From Paramacrobiotus metropolitanus (lineage: Eukaryota; Tardigrada; Eutardigrada; Parachela; Macrobiotidae): a stretch of 64,000 nucleotides of DNA. A program made the position numbers and the translations under genes. Positions 44,526 to 54,269 of this stretch are shown here, one piece after another; within the stretch, counting starts at the first letter, position 1, and every line of letters begins with the position of its first letter. The DNA is taken from assembly GCF_019649055.1 (NCBI RefSeq), contig NW_026570319.1, positions 434,001-498,000 of the forward strand, in the 5' to 3' direction. The notes below the pieces were generated by a model, which worked only from the letters and a program-made list of their open reading frames with translations, was not told where the DNA came from and did no database searches.

Positions 44526-44982
44526 TTATTCCGTACTGGATTATTAAGGTCTGATTAATGAGAGATCCGTCAAGTGTACAGTTTACAAGACTACACATAT
44601 AAAGTGTATCTTGGAAGGTTCCTGTGCTTGTAAGTTGTAACTACATTAAAGTACAAGTTATCACTGCTTGTTGACTGCGTACGTTGCATAATGTAGAACA
44701 TAACATTGCATAAAAGTATTAGTAATACTTTTGATTTCCTCTGTTGAATTCGTAAATGCTTCTAGGTACGAGTAAAAGTACTGTACGTAAAACACTTTCC
44801 TAAATCTTCCACGCTTTCGCTGTTTTTCCCGTTTGCGAAGCGGCGCATAAAAACGCATAAAAAGCGTAAAACACAAGGAAGAAGAAGCATAAAACGCGCA
44901 AAACATTGAAACACCAATGAATAACTCCATCCTTATAACCGAACGAAAGGATTAAACACAGACAACGATAAGCACCGCATTC
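44526..44982. other. Intergenic stretch, no gene supported
   Basis: Lys/Arg- and Ala-coding runs (GCATAAAAAGCGTAAAAC repeats, about 44840-44910) occur on both strands. No supported gene. Confidence 0.3.
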
Positions 44983-47139
44983 CTACTTCTTCGTAGCCTT
45001 CTTACAATAGGATTTTCTTGCAGTGTAGCGAGAGGATGCCTGGCTGGTGTATCCCGGCAAGGCCTGCAGATATCCTGACGGACGCGGCGCTTTTTCGGAA
45101 TAATCCGTGAAGGCGTTGACACAGGCCAGCAGATAATCATCGCTGCCTTGCGGGCCGAGATAAGTGGGCCGAATACTGTATTCGCTCGGACATCTTGAAC
45201 CACAGAGTGTGTGTACGGGAAAAACACCCATTCAATATACACACTCTAACCGGGCAAAATGCACGACTACGAAATATTCCTCATTTGGTTTCAAGATGAA
45301 CAGTTCTTCTTGTGAATTTGTTTAATAGATCAAGACTTTTCATTTAAATGGCAATTCACTCTGGAAAAAAGGTTCTGTGGCTGAAAGCTCGAATTGTTCG
45401 GTGGTTCATCGCCATCAAGAATGTTGACGCGGAACGTACCCCTCCTCCAGGGGCACCCCAAAAACCACAACAAATCCGTTTGTAACTCGTGCTTACGCCA
45501 AAGCTGTATGTTAATGGCTGCTCGAGCATAAACATGACAAAAATTGTTAGAGCTCTAATTTTTCATTATTCAAGAAGTTCTCCAGTCCAGATGTTGTAAG
45601 ACATCAAAAATTTATCAAATCGCGAATCGCGCGTTTGGCCCGGTTAGAGTGTGTATATTGAATGCGCGTTTTTCTCGTACACACACTCTGTGGTTCAAGA
45701 TGTGCGAGCGAATACAGTATATTGCAGCATCTCCCAGAACTGCCAGCGTCGTTGCTGGAAATCGTGATGCAGCCACCGCACGATGGCCCGCAGTACATCG
45801 TCTTCCCTGCGCCACGCAAAGACTATCACAGCAGATCAGATCGGTAACCTGGTAAGTTAAAAAAAACAAATAGGGATCAGCATATGTAAAACTGAAGAAT
45901 ATGTCAATCACATTTATTCGTCATAATAATTCATCGTACTGTAGAACTAATTAATTTTATCATTGCTGCAATTGTAGTGCAGTGGCTGCTTTCTAAGCGC
46001 CGGCATCGCACTTATACAGACATGTACTGTACCTGTATATCTACAGTACTGTAGAGTAACCCTGCACTTGACAGCTTTTTTTACAGCTCAAAAAGACGTA
46101 CGTTGTACGATCACATTCACCATTCACATGTGCTGCCTGAGACTAGGCAGGCACCACATGTGAGTGCAGTGCAGTCGGCTCTGAGCCAGCTGAACGTTCG
46201 CCAGTGCTACAGTGTCGTACAGCTCATATCGTACGAAAAAGCTGTCAAGTGCAGGGTTACTCTACAGTATACAGATGGATACTGTACCTTTACGCACGAA
46301 AATTAATTACCCTGCTTGTACATTGTTCCATTTTGCTACAATCAGTTTCGCCGCCAAAGCCAAGGCCATTAGCTGGCAATGCATATCCTACCGTTTTCTT
46401 CGGCACTTCCAAGAAATCTGGTCCCTGCGCGATATCAGCAAAATGCTGGAGAGTGATAGCCTTGGCTTTGGCGGCGACGGCCAGATTCTTGTGCGCATCG
46501 GAATCCGCAAAACAGTACAGCATCAGACAGTTGCTGGCGTTCAAGCGATCCTCCATAAACTTCCAGCAGGCCTCCTCCACGGCCGGAATACTGAGGAACG
46601 CAGCCGCCACCAGTATGGGCTGCACGCTGTCTTCCGTGACGACAATGTCCGTCATGTAGAAAAAATCAATCAACCTGCACAATCAATCAAATCTGCCAGA
46701 TTATCTCGTTACCTCATAACAATACTCAGTGGAAATCGGGATACATACTGCCAAGATCATACGACACTGGAGACGAAAAATCAAGCAAAAACAGCATCGC
46801 CATGAACGAACGCAATGCACGAGCCATCGCCACAATCAGCAGCGTTCCGCAGAACAACTTGCTGACAAAATTGAAAACTTACTGGGACAGAACAGGATGG
46901 GAGATGTTGTGCAGCTGGATAATCGGTTGCGCGGATTCCTTCATTCCCGTTAAGAACATGGTGCGAAAATACCTACTGTGAACACTGAGAACGCTGCGGT
47001 GACATGGAATCCCTATGGATTCTGCTTCACCACCTTGCAGCTCCACATCGCATAGCATGCCAGAGGCTCGAAGATTCTGCCATTCCTGACGCAAATCCAC
47101 ATTACTCGCTTTAATCCGTATGGTGCTCCCAGCGGGGGG
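44983..47139 (-). CDS. BTB-BACK (kelch-like) protein, 5' exon not found, BACK exon split by a transposon
   Basis: Exons recognised: 47139-46883 (BTB: GMLCDVELQGGEAESIGIPC, HRSVLSVHSRYFRTMF), 46674-46392 (LIDFFYMTDIVVTEDSVQPI, LVAAAFLSIPAVEEACWKF, ASNCLMLYCFADS, DFLEVPKKT) and 45848-44983 (BACK: VTDLICCDSLCV, EDDVLRAIVRWLHHDFQQRR, then IRPTYLGPQGSDDYLLACV and a TAA after KKATKK). Donors are CA|GTAAGT and ACG|GTAGGA; acceptors are TGCAG and CCAG. BTB-BACK proteins are usually CUL3 adaptors; no kelch repeats follow. Exon 3 is interrupted at 45718/45175 by a 542-bp TA-flanked element; removing it together with one TA gives CAA TAT ATT CGG CCC, which reads on in frame. There is also one extra G in a GGG run at 45805-45807. 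Exon 1 begins at a CTCCTCAG acceptor, so the ATG exon lies further upstream, not recognised. Expressed protein is doubtful unless the element is excised or spliced out. Confidence 0.72.
45176..45717. mobile_element. 542-bp TA-flanked inverted-repeat element inside the BACK exon
   Basis: Terminal inverted repeats of about 80 bases begin CTGTATTCGCTCGGACATCT and continue through AACCACAGAGTGTGTGTACG to ACACTCTAACCGGGC, with about five mismatches between ends. TA lies on both sides (45174-45175 and 45718-45719). The interior is non-coding. TA duplication and long TIRs suggest a non-autonomous Tc1/mariner-like element. The host gene is described in the BTB-BACK entry. Confidence 0.82.
46045..46270. 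mobile_element. MITE with CCCTGCACTTG terminal repeats (second copy)
   Basis: Left end ACAGTACTGTAGAGTAACCC then TGCACTTGACAGCTTTTT; right end AAAAAGCTGTCAAGTGCAGG then GTTACTCTACAGTAT. Interior hairpin CACATGTG(C)TGCCTGAG...CAGGCACCACATGTG. It shares ends and the phrase CGTACGTTGTACGATC with the 17.72-kb copy. It lies in the intron between the second and third exons of the BTB-BACK gene. Confidence 0.75.
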
Positions 47140-47151
47140 CTGAGGAGAATA

Positions 47152-47313
47152 GTGAGTCGGCGAAGTCCGCCGTAAACCGTAAAACGGGCACCGCTTTTAA
47201 TCAAGAGTACAGAGTTAGACAGAGCGTGTGTCTAACGAATTTCTGTCTGCTCCCTTGATTAAATGCGTTTCACGGCGCCCGGTCGCCTGCCCAGGCGGAC
47301 TTCGCCGACTCAC
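47152..47313. mobile_element. 162-bp MITE with TA target duplication
   Basis: Perfect 20-base terminal repeats GTGAGTCGGCGAAGTCCGCC / GGCGGACTTCGCCGACTCAC flanked by TA at 47150-47151 and 47314-47315. A second, inner inverted repeat (TTAATCAAG / CTTGATTAA) lies inside. It abuts the acceptor side of the BTB exon, so it sits in an intron or the 5' region of that gene. Tc1/mariner-type by its TA duplication. Confidence 0.8.
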
Positions 47314-47319
47314 TAATTA

Positions 47320-47840
47320 TCAGACCGGCTGGCTTGTTCAGCAAAAGCTCTTTTGGTTGGAGTTGGACCAACTTGTTCAGCAAAAACCCTTTTGGTTGCC
47401 ATTCTAAAAGACACGCGGAATCACTCTACACTCAGTCTACAGACTCTGTATCAAAAGGCACTACACATACGTCGCAGAAAGGCTGCCTTTCAAATTATCA
47501 ATAAAGTATCACATAATGATCTATCACGTAATGATCTCAATTCTATTATCACGTAATGATCTCAATTCTCAAGTTGTAAATTCTGTTTTTACGGGTGGCT
47601 GCAGTATTTTTACTGCTGACTGCAATACAGCTGGGGGAGCCAGTAGTGATTGGCGATTGGCGCAGCATATAACCTGACCTCCTTGTCCGGCGGTTTTGTA
47701 TGATTTCGGCGATTTTTTAGGCCTGTAATTTAGTATTTCCCGTTTACGGCCCTCGCATTTACCGGTTTACGCACCAAAATTTGCATCCAAAAGGTTACTT
47801 TTTACTGATATAATTCCAACAAAAGGTTTTTCCCGTTTTC
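47320..47840. other. Intergenic stretch with short repeats
   Basis: CTTGTTCAGCAAAA..CTTTTGGTTG occurs twice (about 47334 and 47371). TCACGTAATGATCTCAATTCT is partly triplicated near 47510-47575. No gene seen. Confidence 0.4.
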
Positions 47841-48180
47841 CCGGCAATCGGTGAATACACATTTGTCGTCTTCGCCGTTCTTCTCGCGCTTTACGCGGCG
47901 TATTGCTACATAATCGAAGTATCGGAAACCAAAGGCAGAACAATCCGGTTAATCCAGGCGGAACTGCGGCAAACACTGAAAACACTCAGAACAGCCACCG
48001 AGGATGCATCCCAGCAATGTTTTGTAGCCTTTCTTCCCCTTCCATGTTGTAAAAGACAGTATTTCACCCGCGTTTTGTAAATGCTTTGAACAGCCAGACG
48101 AAAATACCCGTACTGTACAGATTTTACGGAATTTATTTATTTTATCCACATTTGTGTTCGGCTATGCTGTACAGTACTTG
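47841..48180 (+). pseudogene. Duplicate of the last GLUT exon and 3' UTR
   Basis: The translation PAIGEYTFVVFAVLLALYAA ... [19 protein letters not shown] parallels the true last exon [20 protein letters not shown] ... [19 protein letters not shown]. The splice acceptor CAG is replaced by CCCGTTTTCC, so the exon cannot be joined normally. The stop after QTL is lost (AAA), extending the frame to a TAA at 48078-48080. The next 100 bases match the GLUT 3' UTR (ACCCGTACTGTA, TTTGTGTTCGGCTATGCTGT). Conserved flanking intron-like DNA argues for segmental duplication, not retroposition. Confidence 0.8.
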
Positions 48181-48550
48181 TATACAGCATTTTTATAATA
48201 TAAATTAAAAATGTTTGCCCGATTTGTTAGGCCTGTTTACCCTTGTCCGATTTGTTAAGTCTGTTTACCGCTGTTTAACCTGCCTTGTTAAACTATGTAT
48301 TACTAATGTACTAGTAATTGCGTATTGAGTAGCTGTTGTTAAATACGAGATGCAGTACGAGTAGCTGCTGTTGATCGTACTAGGCCGTCAGCATAACCAT
48401 GTAAATTATGATAAAATGCATGCCACAAAATGTGCAATGTAAAGATATTACGAGTATTAAGTTGTTGAGTGGGCATTTGGGACAGCTGTGCAACATGGGC
48501 ACCATTCTTTAGCTGCGCATGTGACATGTCATATTATAGTGTATATGGAG
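48181..48550. other. Intergenic stretch, no gene supported
   Basis: Repeats of TTGTTAAGTCTGTTTACC/TTGTTAGGCCTGTTTACC near 48220-48260. No gene. Confidence 0.3.
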
Positions 48551-49372
48551 TAGAGCCCTGCACGAGCAGCTAAAGTGCTGCTCGACTCGCTCGTTTCAGC
48601 TTTCTGAAACGTCCTGCTCGCTCAGCTCGCTCGCGCCCAAACCGCCGCTCGCTCAACTCGCTCGTTTTCCAATTTTTGTTTGCTTCCGCTCGCTCAGCTC
48701 GCTCGTAATTTTATTTTGGCACATCGGCTCGCTCGTGAGATCGGCAAAAATTTACATATCAATTTTTCGCACGAATTAATTATACCAAACTTTTCACCAA
48801 CACAAAATTCATTAAGTGTAACAGGATGTTCAGAGACAATCACTTATATCTCCATACTGGTAGTCCGTTTCATTACAGTTTCATTTTTTTGCTAGTACCT
48901 TACTCTAATTTTCAACTGGATGTAGTTCTCTTAATTTAGTCTAAAATAAATACATATAATAGAACGCCCGAAAATCAAAACGCACCTTTCTTAGGAAGCA
49001 TTCAACTGATTCAGAAACCCGTCCAATAATGTTTTTGTTGGCTACAGAATATCAGAACTCCGCCCTGAGTCCCAACCGGTCTAGGAAAGTTAGTAAGTCA
49101 CTTCGCGCGAAGCGCGAAGGTGACGGTGGTTTAAGACCGTTTTCAGGTCGGTCAATGTAATTTTGTACTAGAAACTTCTCCAGTTCGCACAATGTCAGCC
49201 TGTAAGCTCGCGATCGCTCGCACCGGACCATCCCGCTCGCTCGGCTCGCTCGCAATTTTTTTTTCTGTTGCTCAGCTCGTTCGCAAATTCGCAAAACGAC
49301 GCCTGCTCGCTCGAAGTGCTCGCGAGCGCCGAGCGCTCGTGAGCCGAGCGGCTCGGCTCGTGCAGGGCTCTA
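48551..49372. mobile_element. ~820-bp element with subterminal CTCGCTCG arrays
   Basis: The ends TAGAGCCCTGCACGAGC (48551) and GCTCGTGCAGGGCTCTA (to 49372) are exact inverses. Inside both ends, CTCGCTCG/CGAGCG motifs repeat many times (about 48570-48735 and 49195-49355), leaving a plain AT-rich middle. Arrays of short subterminal motifs are typical of hAT-like elements, where they bind transposase. The superfamily is inferred; a target duplication is not clear. No coding capacity. Confidence 0.65.
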
Positions 49373-49598
49373 AATTATGGAGTCACTACAATGCACAACC
49401 AACTAACGATATTTTCCTAACAGTATTTTTGGTTTTGCTGAGATTAGCGCCACAACACCCAGTGGCAGTGCTAGTGTACATAATCGAAAACTGGTGACTT
49501 TATCACATGCGAGATGACCTTATATGTATTCGTAGCGGCGGTATTCGTAGCATTCGTGTTCTCAGTTCTGAACTAATGATGCCTCTAAGGTTTGTTCG

Positions 49599-52064
49599 TT
49601 AAGTTTTCTTTGATTCTCCCGGTTCGGCGGAGGCCTTAGCGCAGGGTTTGTCTTTACAAGCGGTGAACACCCCGGGAATTTTCGCGGCTTTAACGGCGGC
49701 GAGAAACTCATCACTGACAACCTTCTGGTTCACCTTCTTATTCTTGCTTTCAGCTTTTATGCTATATTGGAAGGCCGAGCAGTTTTCTGTCGTAATATCG
49801 TAGAACGCTTTTGAGCAGTCACGGGCACTTATAATGGCGTTGGTCTTCACTTTCATGGTCCCTGTGGAGGAAAAATCAATCGTTAGACCAAATAATCGGG
49901 TTACTTTACTCCCTTTGCCAACTCTGCGATTCCATTATAGCCCACAACGTACCGTACTTCTTTTTGAACGCTTCCGTAATGGTATTTAGAATGGTTTCCT
50001 CGCCGGAGCCGGCATCCGTAATAAAATGCGCTTTTGCCCCTTTGCGGATTCGGTCTGGATCGGGATCAGTGGCCACCCAGCCCGTTATGAAGACATAGTT
50101 TTTCGCTTCTTCAGCAGCGGCTTTCGCTTCCTGACCGCACTCCTTTTGGGAGATTTTATAGGCGCGCCAGCGGTACTCGAATCTACGTAGATACGATAAG
50201 AATGTATTACATACACTCTAAAGAAAGCCGATGCTCGTATTCGTATCCTGTATCCTAACAATAAGATGGAACCTATTTCAATGGCGTTCTTACAGCTGTC
50301 AAACAAAATTCAGTTTCCCTGTTGGAAATCGCCCTCAACTTGTGCATTTAATCGCTGCGGAATCGGATTGCATCGTGTTGCACATAAACGGTGCAACAGA
50401 GCAGGCATAGGTCAGGGCTAATAAATCGCTCTGTGCACCAGTACTGTAAGTGTGGCTTTATGGGCAGCGTTCAAGTATCACCGCTTTCAAGTTCTTAACC
50501 TCGCCATTATTTTTCTGACATTCGTACTGTATGTAGCGCCTGTTTTTCAGTAATGATAGTCGCACTTACATTGCTCCCGGATAGCAGTAGTCAGTGTCCG
50601 ACCACTTTGCCGACATTTTGTCTGCTGCAAGCTGGCTGGCATCGTTGGATGTAGAACAGGATACAAACTCTTCATCCTTATTCACGGCATGCCTAGTATT
50701 CTAAAGAACAAGATATCACCTCTGTGCAAATCTGCGAGATTATCGGTATTCGCTTAATGTGCAGTTTCTACGGGCGTATTGCACCATCGTGCCGAAAATT
50801 TTGACGGCATTCGGAAAATGCGTTTAACTACGTCATATTGGGCGAATGCTGCTAATGAGAAACGTAAAAGAAAATTAATACACTTTATTTCTGTAGACAT
50901 ATTATTCATATTACTCTTACACCAGAAGCGCCACATAGGCCGTTCTGCCTTTCTAGGTAATAGGTACCTTTAGGAGGTACGTTTATCATGCAGCACGATA
51001 TGTTGCTCTAATTCAACGCCATTTTTGACCTTTATGTGCATAATTCAGAGCTATGAGTTACTAACTCTGCCTTGAAATGCTTCGACTTACCAATTCCAGG
51101 GACGTTCTCTGCAACAGAGAAATTTTTACTTTTACGAAAAAATTGCTGTATGATGACAGCAAGACGGTTTCTTAAACGCTTGCCTGGTTTTGTTGGTGTA
51201 GCACATAGTTTAAAATCGGTGTTGCAGAAATCAACAGAAAAGGTATTGTTGAGTGACCATGTCTTCTTGCAGTGTTCCGACAAGAACGCCCGCCAACTGA
51301 AATACTGCATCTCGTCGGTCTGCGATTCATAAAAGCACTCCTTTGCAGCATTCGTGCAGAACCTGAAACTCACTGTTTTTTTGTGGTCAGCCTTTACGGT
51401 TGCAAGTACACGACTAGGTAATATGAACGGACAATGTGTTGCATTTGACTGTAACTGGCCGCTGCTGACTTGCCTGCTGTCCACGCCTCTGTAAAGTGTC
51501 GTGTCATGGGACGGGCCGCAATCCGTTTCACTGTCCGCCCAGTTGGTATATTCCTGCAGCTGGATCTCCACCCGGTAATTGTCGGCTGCTGCCTGCAAAA
51601 TAGTGCGTGCTGGATGACAGGCTGACTCTCATTTATACAATATTTTCAAGAATTTTCAGAGCAGAAACATGAACATTTTACACTGTACGATACAAAACCG
51701 TACGACGAACGTTAAGGTTGTAAAGTACCTATGTGCAGTATCTGTAAAGGCATTCTTCGTTGTATAATTTTAGTGAACTTAGTAGTACGATGGTTAGCTA
51801 TCTTCGTGTTATTGTATTACTAGTACCAATAACCAATTACATTCATGAGCGAAAGAACTATCTGTATCTGTACGAGTACTTCTTTAAAAGAGCGTAATAA
51901 GCTGCTGTCTTATACTCGATCATTCTGCAGTAAACTTGCACATTTTTGCGGGCAGTACTGAAATGACTCAGAAAGGTCAGGGTCAAGACCACACTTACCG
52001 CAGTCGTCCAGATGCAGAATAACACCGCAAGCAATGCCGTAATGATTTGCAGGGCGCAACGCAT
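49599..52064 (-). CDS. Secreted cysteine-rich protein family, copy E (seven exons, 326 aa)
   Basis: Exons: 52064-51999, 51592-51474, 51362-51209, 51108-51091, 50700-50570, 50182-49953, 49861-49599. Phases are 0, 2, 0, 0, 2, 1, as in copies A and D. Signal peptide MRCALQIITALLAVLFCIWTTA. Then AAADNYRVEIQLQEY (exon 2), FCTNAAKECFYES and FSVDFCNTDFK (exon 3), RTSLEL (18-nt microexon with TTGCAG and GTAAGT sites), FVSCSTSNDA and AADKMSAKWS (exon 5), YRWRAYKISQKECGQEA and TGWVATDPDPDR (exon 6). Exon 7 has ARDCSK, TTENCSAFQYSI and AAKIPGVFTACKDKPC. Intron 2 has the GC donor AG|GCAAGT. The intron 3 donor reads AAA|CTATGT instead of GTATGT, so splicing there is doubtful. It is the most divergent copy and lies about 20 kb from the cluster, inverted. 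Confidence 0.72.
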
Positions 52065-53410
52065 TTTGCAGTTGGAAATGGGAAATGTTGATGCGGTCCT
52101 TAACCAAAATTCTTCGCCGAAGATTTTAAACTGCAACATCCAGTCTGGGCGTAGTATGTATTTATGATGAAACGAAATTGTGCAGCCGGAAGCTCATTAA
52201 ATGCGCTAAGTGTTTTTGTAATATTAAAACAGAAAAGCACCGGAGGGCTGAACGAAGCATAAATTAATTGCATAAGCAACCTTTTCTAATGAGCGGACTA
52301 GCCTGATTGTAAGTATGGGCGTTGTCAATCAATGGCGTATGGAGACCGACATCGATCGGCTAAAAAACACATATTCACCGTTAGCGCTGCTTGTTTGGCT
52401 TTTTCCAGCTGCTTTTATCAAGGTAGCAACTAAACAGAAAGCGAAATTATAAAAAAAAATTTCAAATGCATAAAATTTAAAAAATTTGTCTTATGGGCAC
52501 GTCGAAAAAATAACTTTCGACGTGCCCATAAGACATAAACAGCAACATCAGCAATTTCGTGTAAAATGACTGCGTTTTCGCGGTCAAAATTTACACATGC
52601 AAAGTGTAGATGTACAAATACTGTACAATAAAAATATAATGTATTTCAGAAAAGCAGCAGTGTACCTATTACTTTCAACTGCATGCAGGTTCGGAACGAA
52701 ATTTAGGGCTATTAATTCACCGTTTTGTTATATTTACTATGGCATGCTATACTGATATTTTATGATAATTATTATGTTACACTAGTTTTTCTATTAGTTG
52801 TTATACACCAACTACCGTAGCTGACACGGAAGAAAATTACCGTTTTCAGTAAATAATGTGTAAAGTGTAAACCCTGGAGCGTAGGAGCGGACGGTTCGTT
52901 CTTTTCGCATTCAGTCTGTCGTTATTGATTCCAACCCAAATATTTCTATCAAGTATCAGATTAATTAAGGCAGGAGCCAAGTACATTACAGTAATACTCA
53001 TTTTTCATACCAAACTGCACTGGGTAATTAATTTTCCGTCTGTCAGTGGATGATTTTGGTCCTGTTGGTTGCATAACGTTCTGCAGTAGGGTGGTGCGCG
53101 GAATTTTGGTAGCTTTCGCGTGATCGTATCTCGCGCCTAGGATTTTTTCCCGGTGCGGAATAACAGCTGATTTGTTTTCAGGGCATAAATATCATGGTTT
53201 TTACCTAGGGTAGCCAACAAAGCTAACTGCACCCATATGTATGGTAGGTACACTGGTACACTCACGATACTGCCCTGGTTTTCATAAACCGAAGGTGCAA
53301 CACAACCATATTTGGTGAAGCCGATTCGTTAATTAACCAACAGCCAGTGCAACAAAACTTCCCTTGAATGTGCGACAGCCTGGTATTAACGCTGTTACCG
53401 TAATCAGATT
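52065..53410. other. Intergenic stretch, no gene supported
   Basis: AT-rich apart from the perfect hairpin at 52488-52534. No convincing ORF. Confidence 0.35.
52488..52534. repeat. Perfect 20-bp-arm hairpin
   Basis: GTCTTATGGGCACGTCGAAA, a 7-base spacer, then its exact reverse complement. It stands alone in AT-rich DNA between copy E and the retrotransposon. Its role is unknown: a remnant of a transposon end or a foldback are the obvious options. Confidence 0.75.
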
Positions 53411-53413
53411 ATT

Positions 53414-53665
53414 ATGTATGTACGTCCTATTTCTACGCGTACAGCTTTTACACTCTCTTCGGAGTCTTCGCTACGTTTTACCATTCCCCATGAAACTGCG
53501 CTGAAGGCCACCCGGGTACCGGAGCGAAATTTCTTTAAATCCCATGAAAACGTCTTGTTTTTTATTAGCCATGCAAGCTACAAGCCCATCCAACAATTCT
53601 TTGACCGCTGTAAGCGCAGCGCATATAAATCGCGCACAGTAATGCAAATACGCATCGTAGTGTAG
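53414..53665 (+). CDS. Hypothetical ORF, 83 aa
   Basis: Starts MYVRPISTRTAFTLSSE and ends ..TVMQIRIVV. It includes SYKPIQQFFDRCKR, whose 38 DNA bases recur inverted at 57127-57164. Composition looks protein-like (beta-rich), but I recognise no family and see no splice partner. It may be one exon of a gene broken up around the retrotransposon. Confidence 0.3.
   Translation: MYVRPISTRTAFTLSSESSLRFTIPHETALKATRVPERNFFKSHENVLFFISHASYKPIQQFFDRCKRSAYKSRTVMQIRIVV
53579..53616. repeat. 38-bp sequence repeated inverted at 57127-57164
   Basis: TACAAGCCCATCCAACAATT to CGCTGTAAGCG is found reverse-complemented at 57127-57164. The two copies flank the non-LTR retrotransposon at a distance of 3.5 kb. It does not extend further at either end. 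Confidence 0.75.
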
Positions 53666-53875
53666 TGGCAGATATATTTATAAATATTCAACCAATAATA
53701 ATATATTAGATCACAATTAATAGACCATTATTAGACCAACGTGGAATCAATCATCTTTAGCCCGGGCATGTTGCAATCAGTAATTTGAAAGTAATATGGA
53801 TATCAAGTACCACCGCGATATTGTATTGCAAAGCAAAGATAATACCGTTAGAAAAGCATAAAATTAATATAAATT

Positions 53876-54115
53876 ATGATGGCAATAAATAATGCTAAAC
53901 ATATTACATTGTATATCACAGATACAGTAACTGCAACACATGCAGATTTGTTGCTTATTTACGCTGAATACGCAGACCCCTGTGGCGTGACGTGTCGAAG
54001 CACATTAAATGGCTCAAGCCCACGTTTCTTTAAATTCCCGCTTGTTACTTTTATTGGTTTAGTTGGCAAACATAGTTATAAGCATCACATTCGGGAACAT
54101 TACAAAACAAAATAA
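53876..54115 (+). CDS. Hypothetical ORF, 79 aa, doubtful
   Basis: MMAINNAKHITLYITDTVTA.. to a TAA at 54115. It lies where the 3' UTR of the minus-strand retrotransposon would be, so a chance ORF is likely. No domain recognised. Confidence 0.2.
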   Translation: MMAINNAKHITLYITDTVTATHADLLLIYAEYADPCGVTCRSTLNGSSPRFFKFPLVTFIGLVGKHSYKHHIREHYKTK

Positions 54116-54269
54116 ACAGCATTAAGACCGTCCGAACGTGGAACGGTCGACGTTACAGACAGCGCATTTCCCCGCTGTATTTCAATGCTAAGCCGTTGCA
54201 ACAAAAACTCGAAAGAGCGTCGTTCTCCAGTAGCATCCATTATCCGCTTGCCCAGTTCGCGCAGAAACT

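Noticed and set aside
45649-45855. Plus-strand ORFs starting MCILNARFSR and MRVFLVHT
   Set aside because: Shadows of the minus-strand BACK exon and of the inverted transposon end; the similar minus-strand peptide near 45231 arises from the same inverted repeat.
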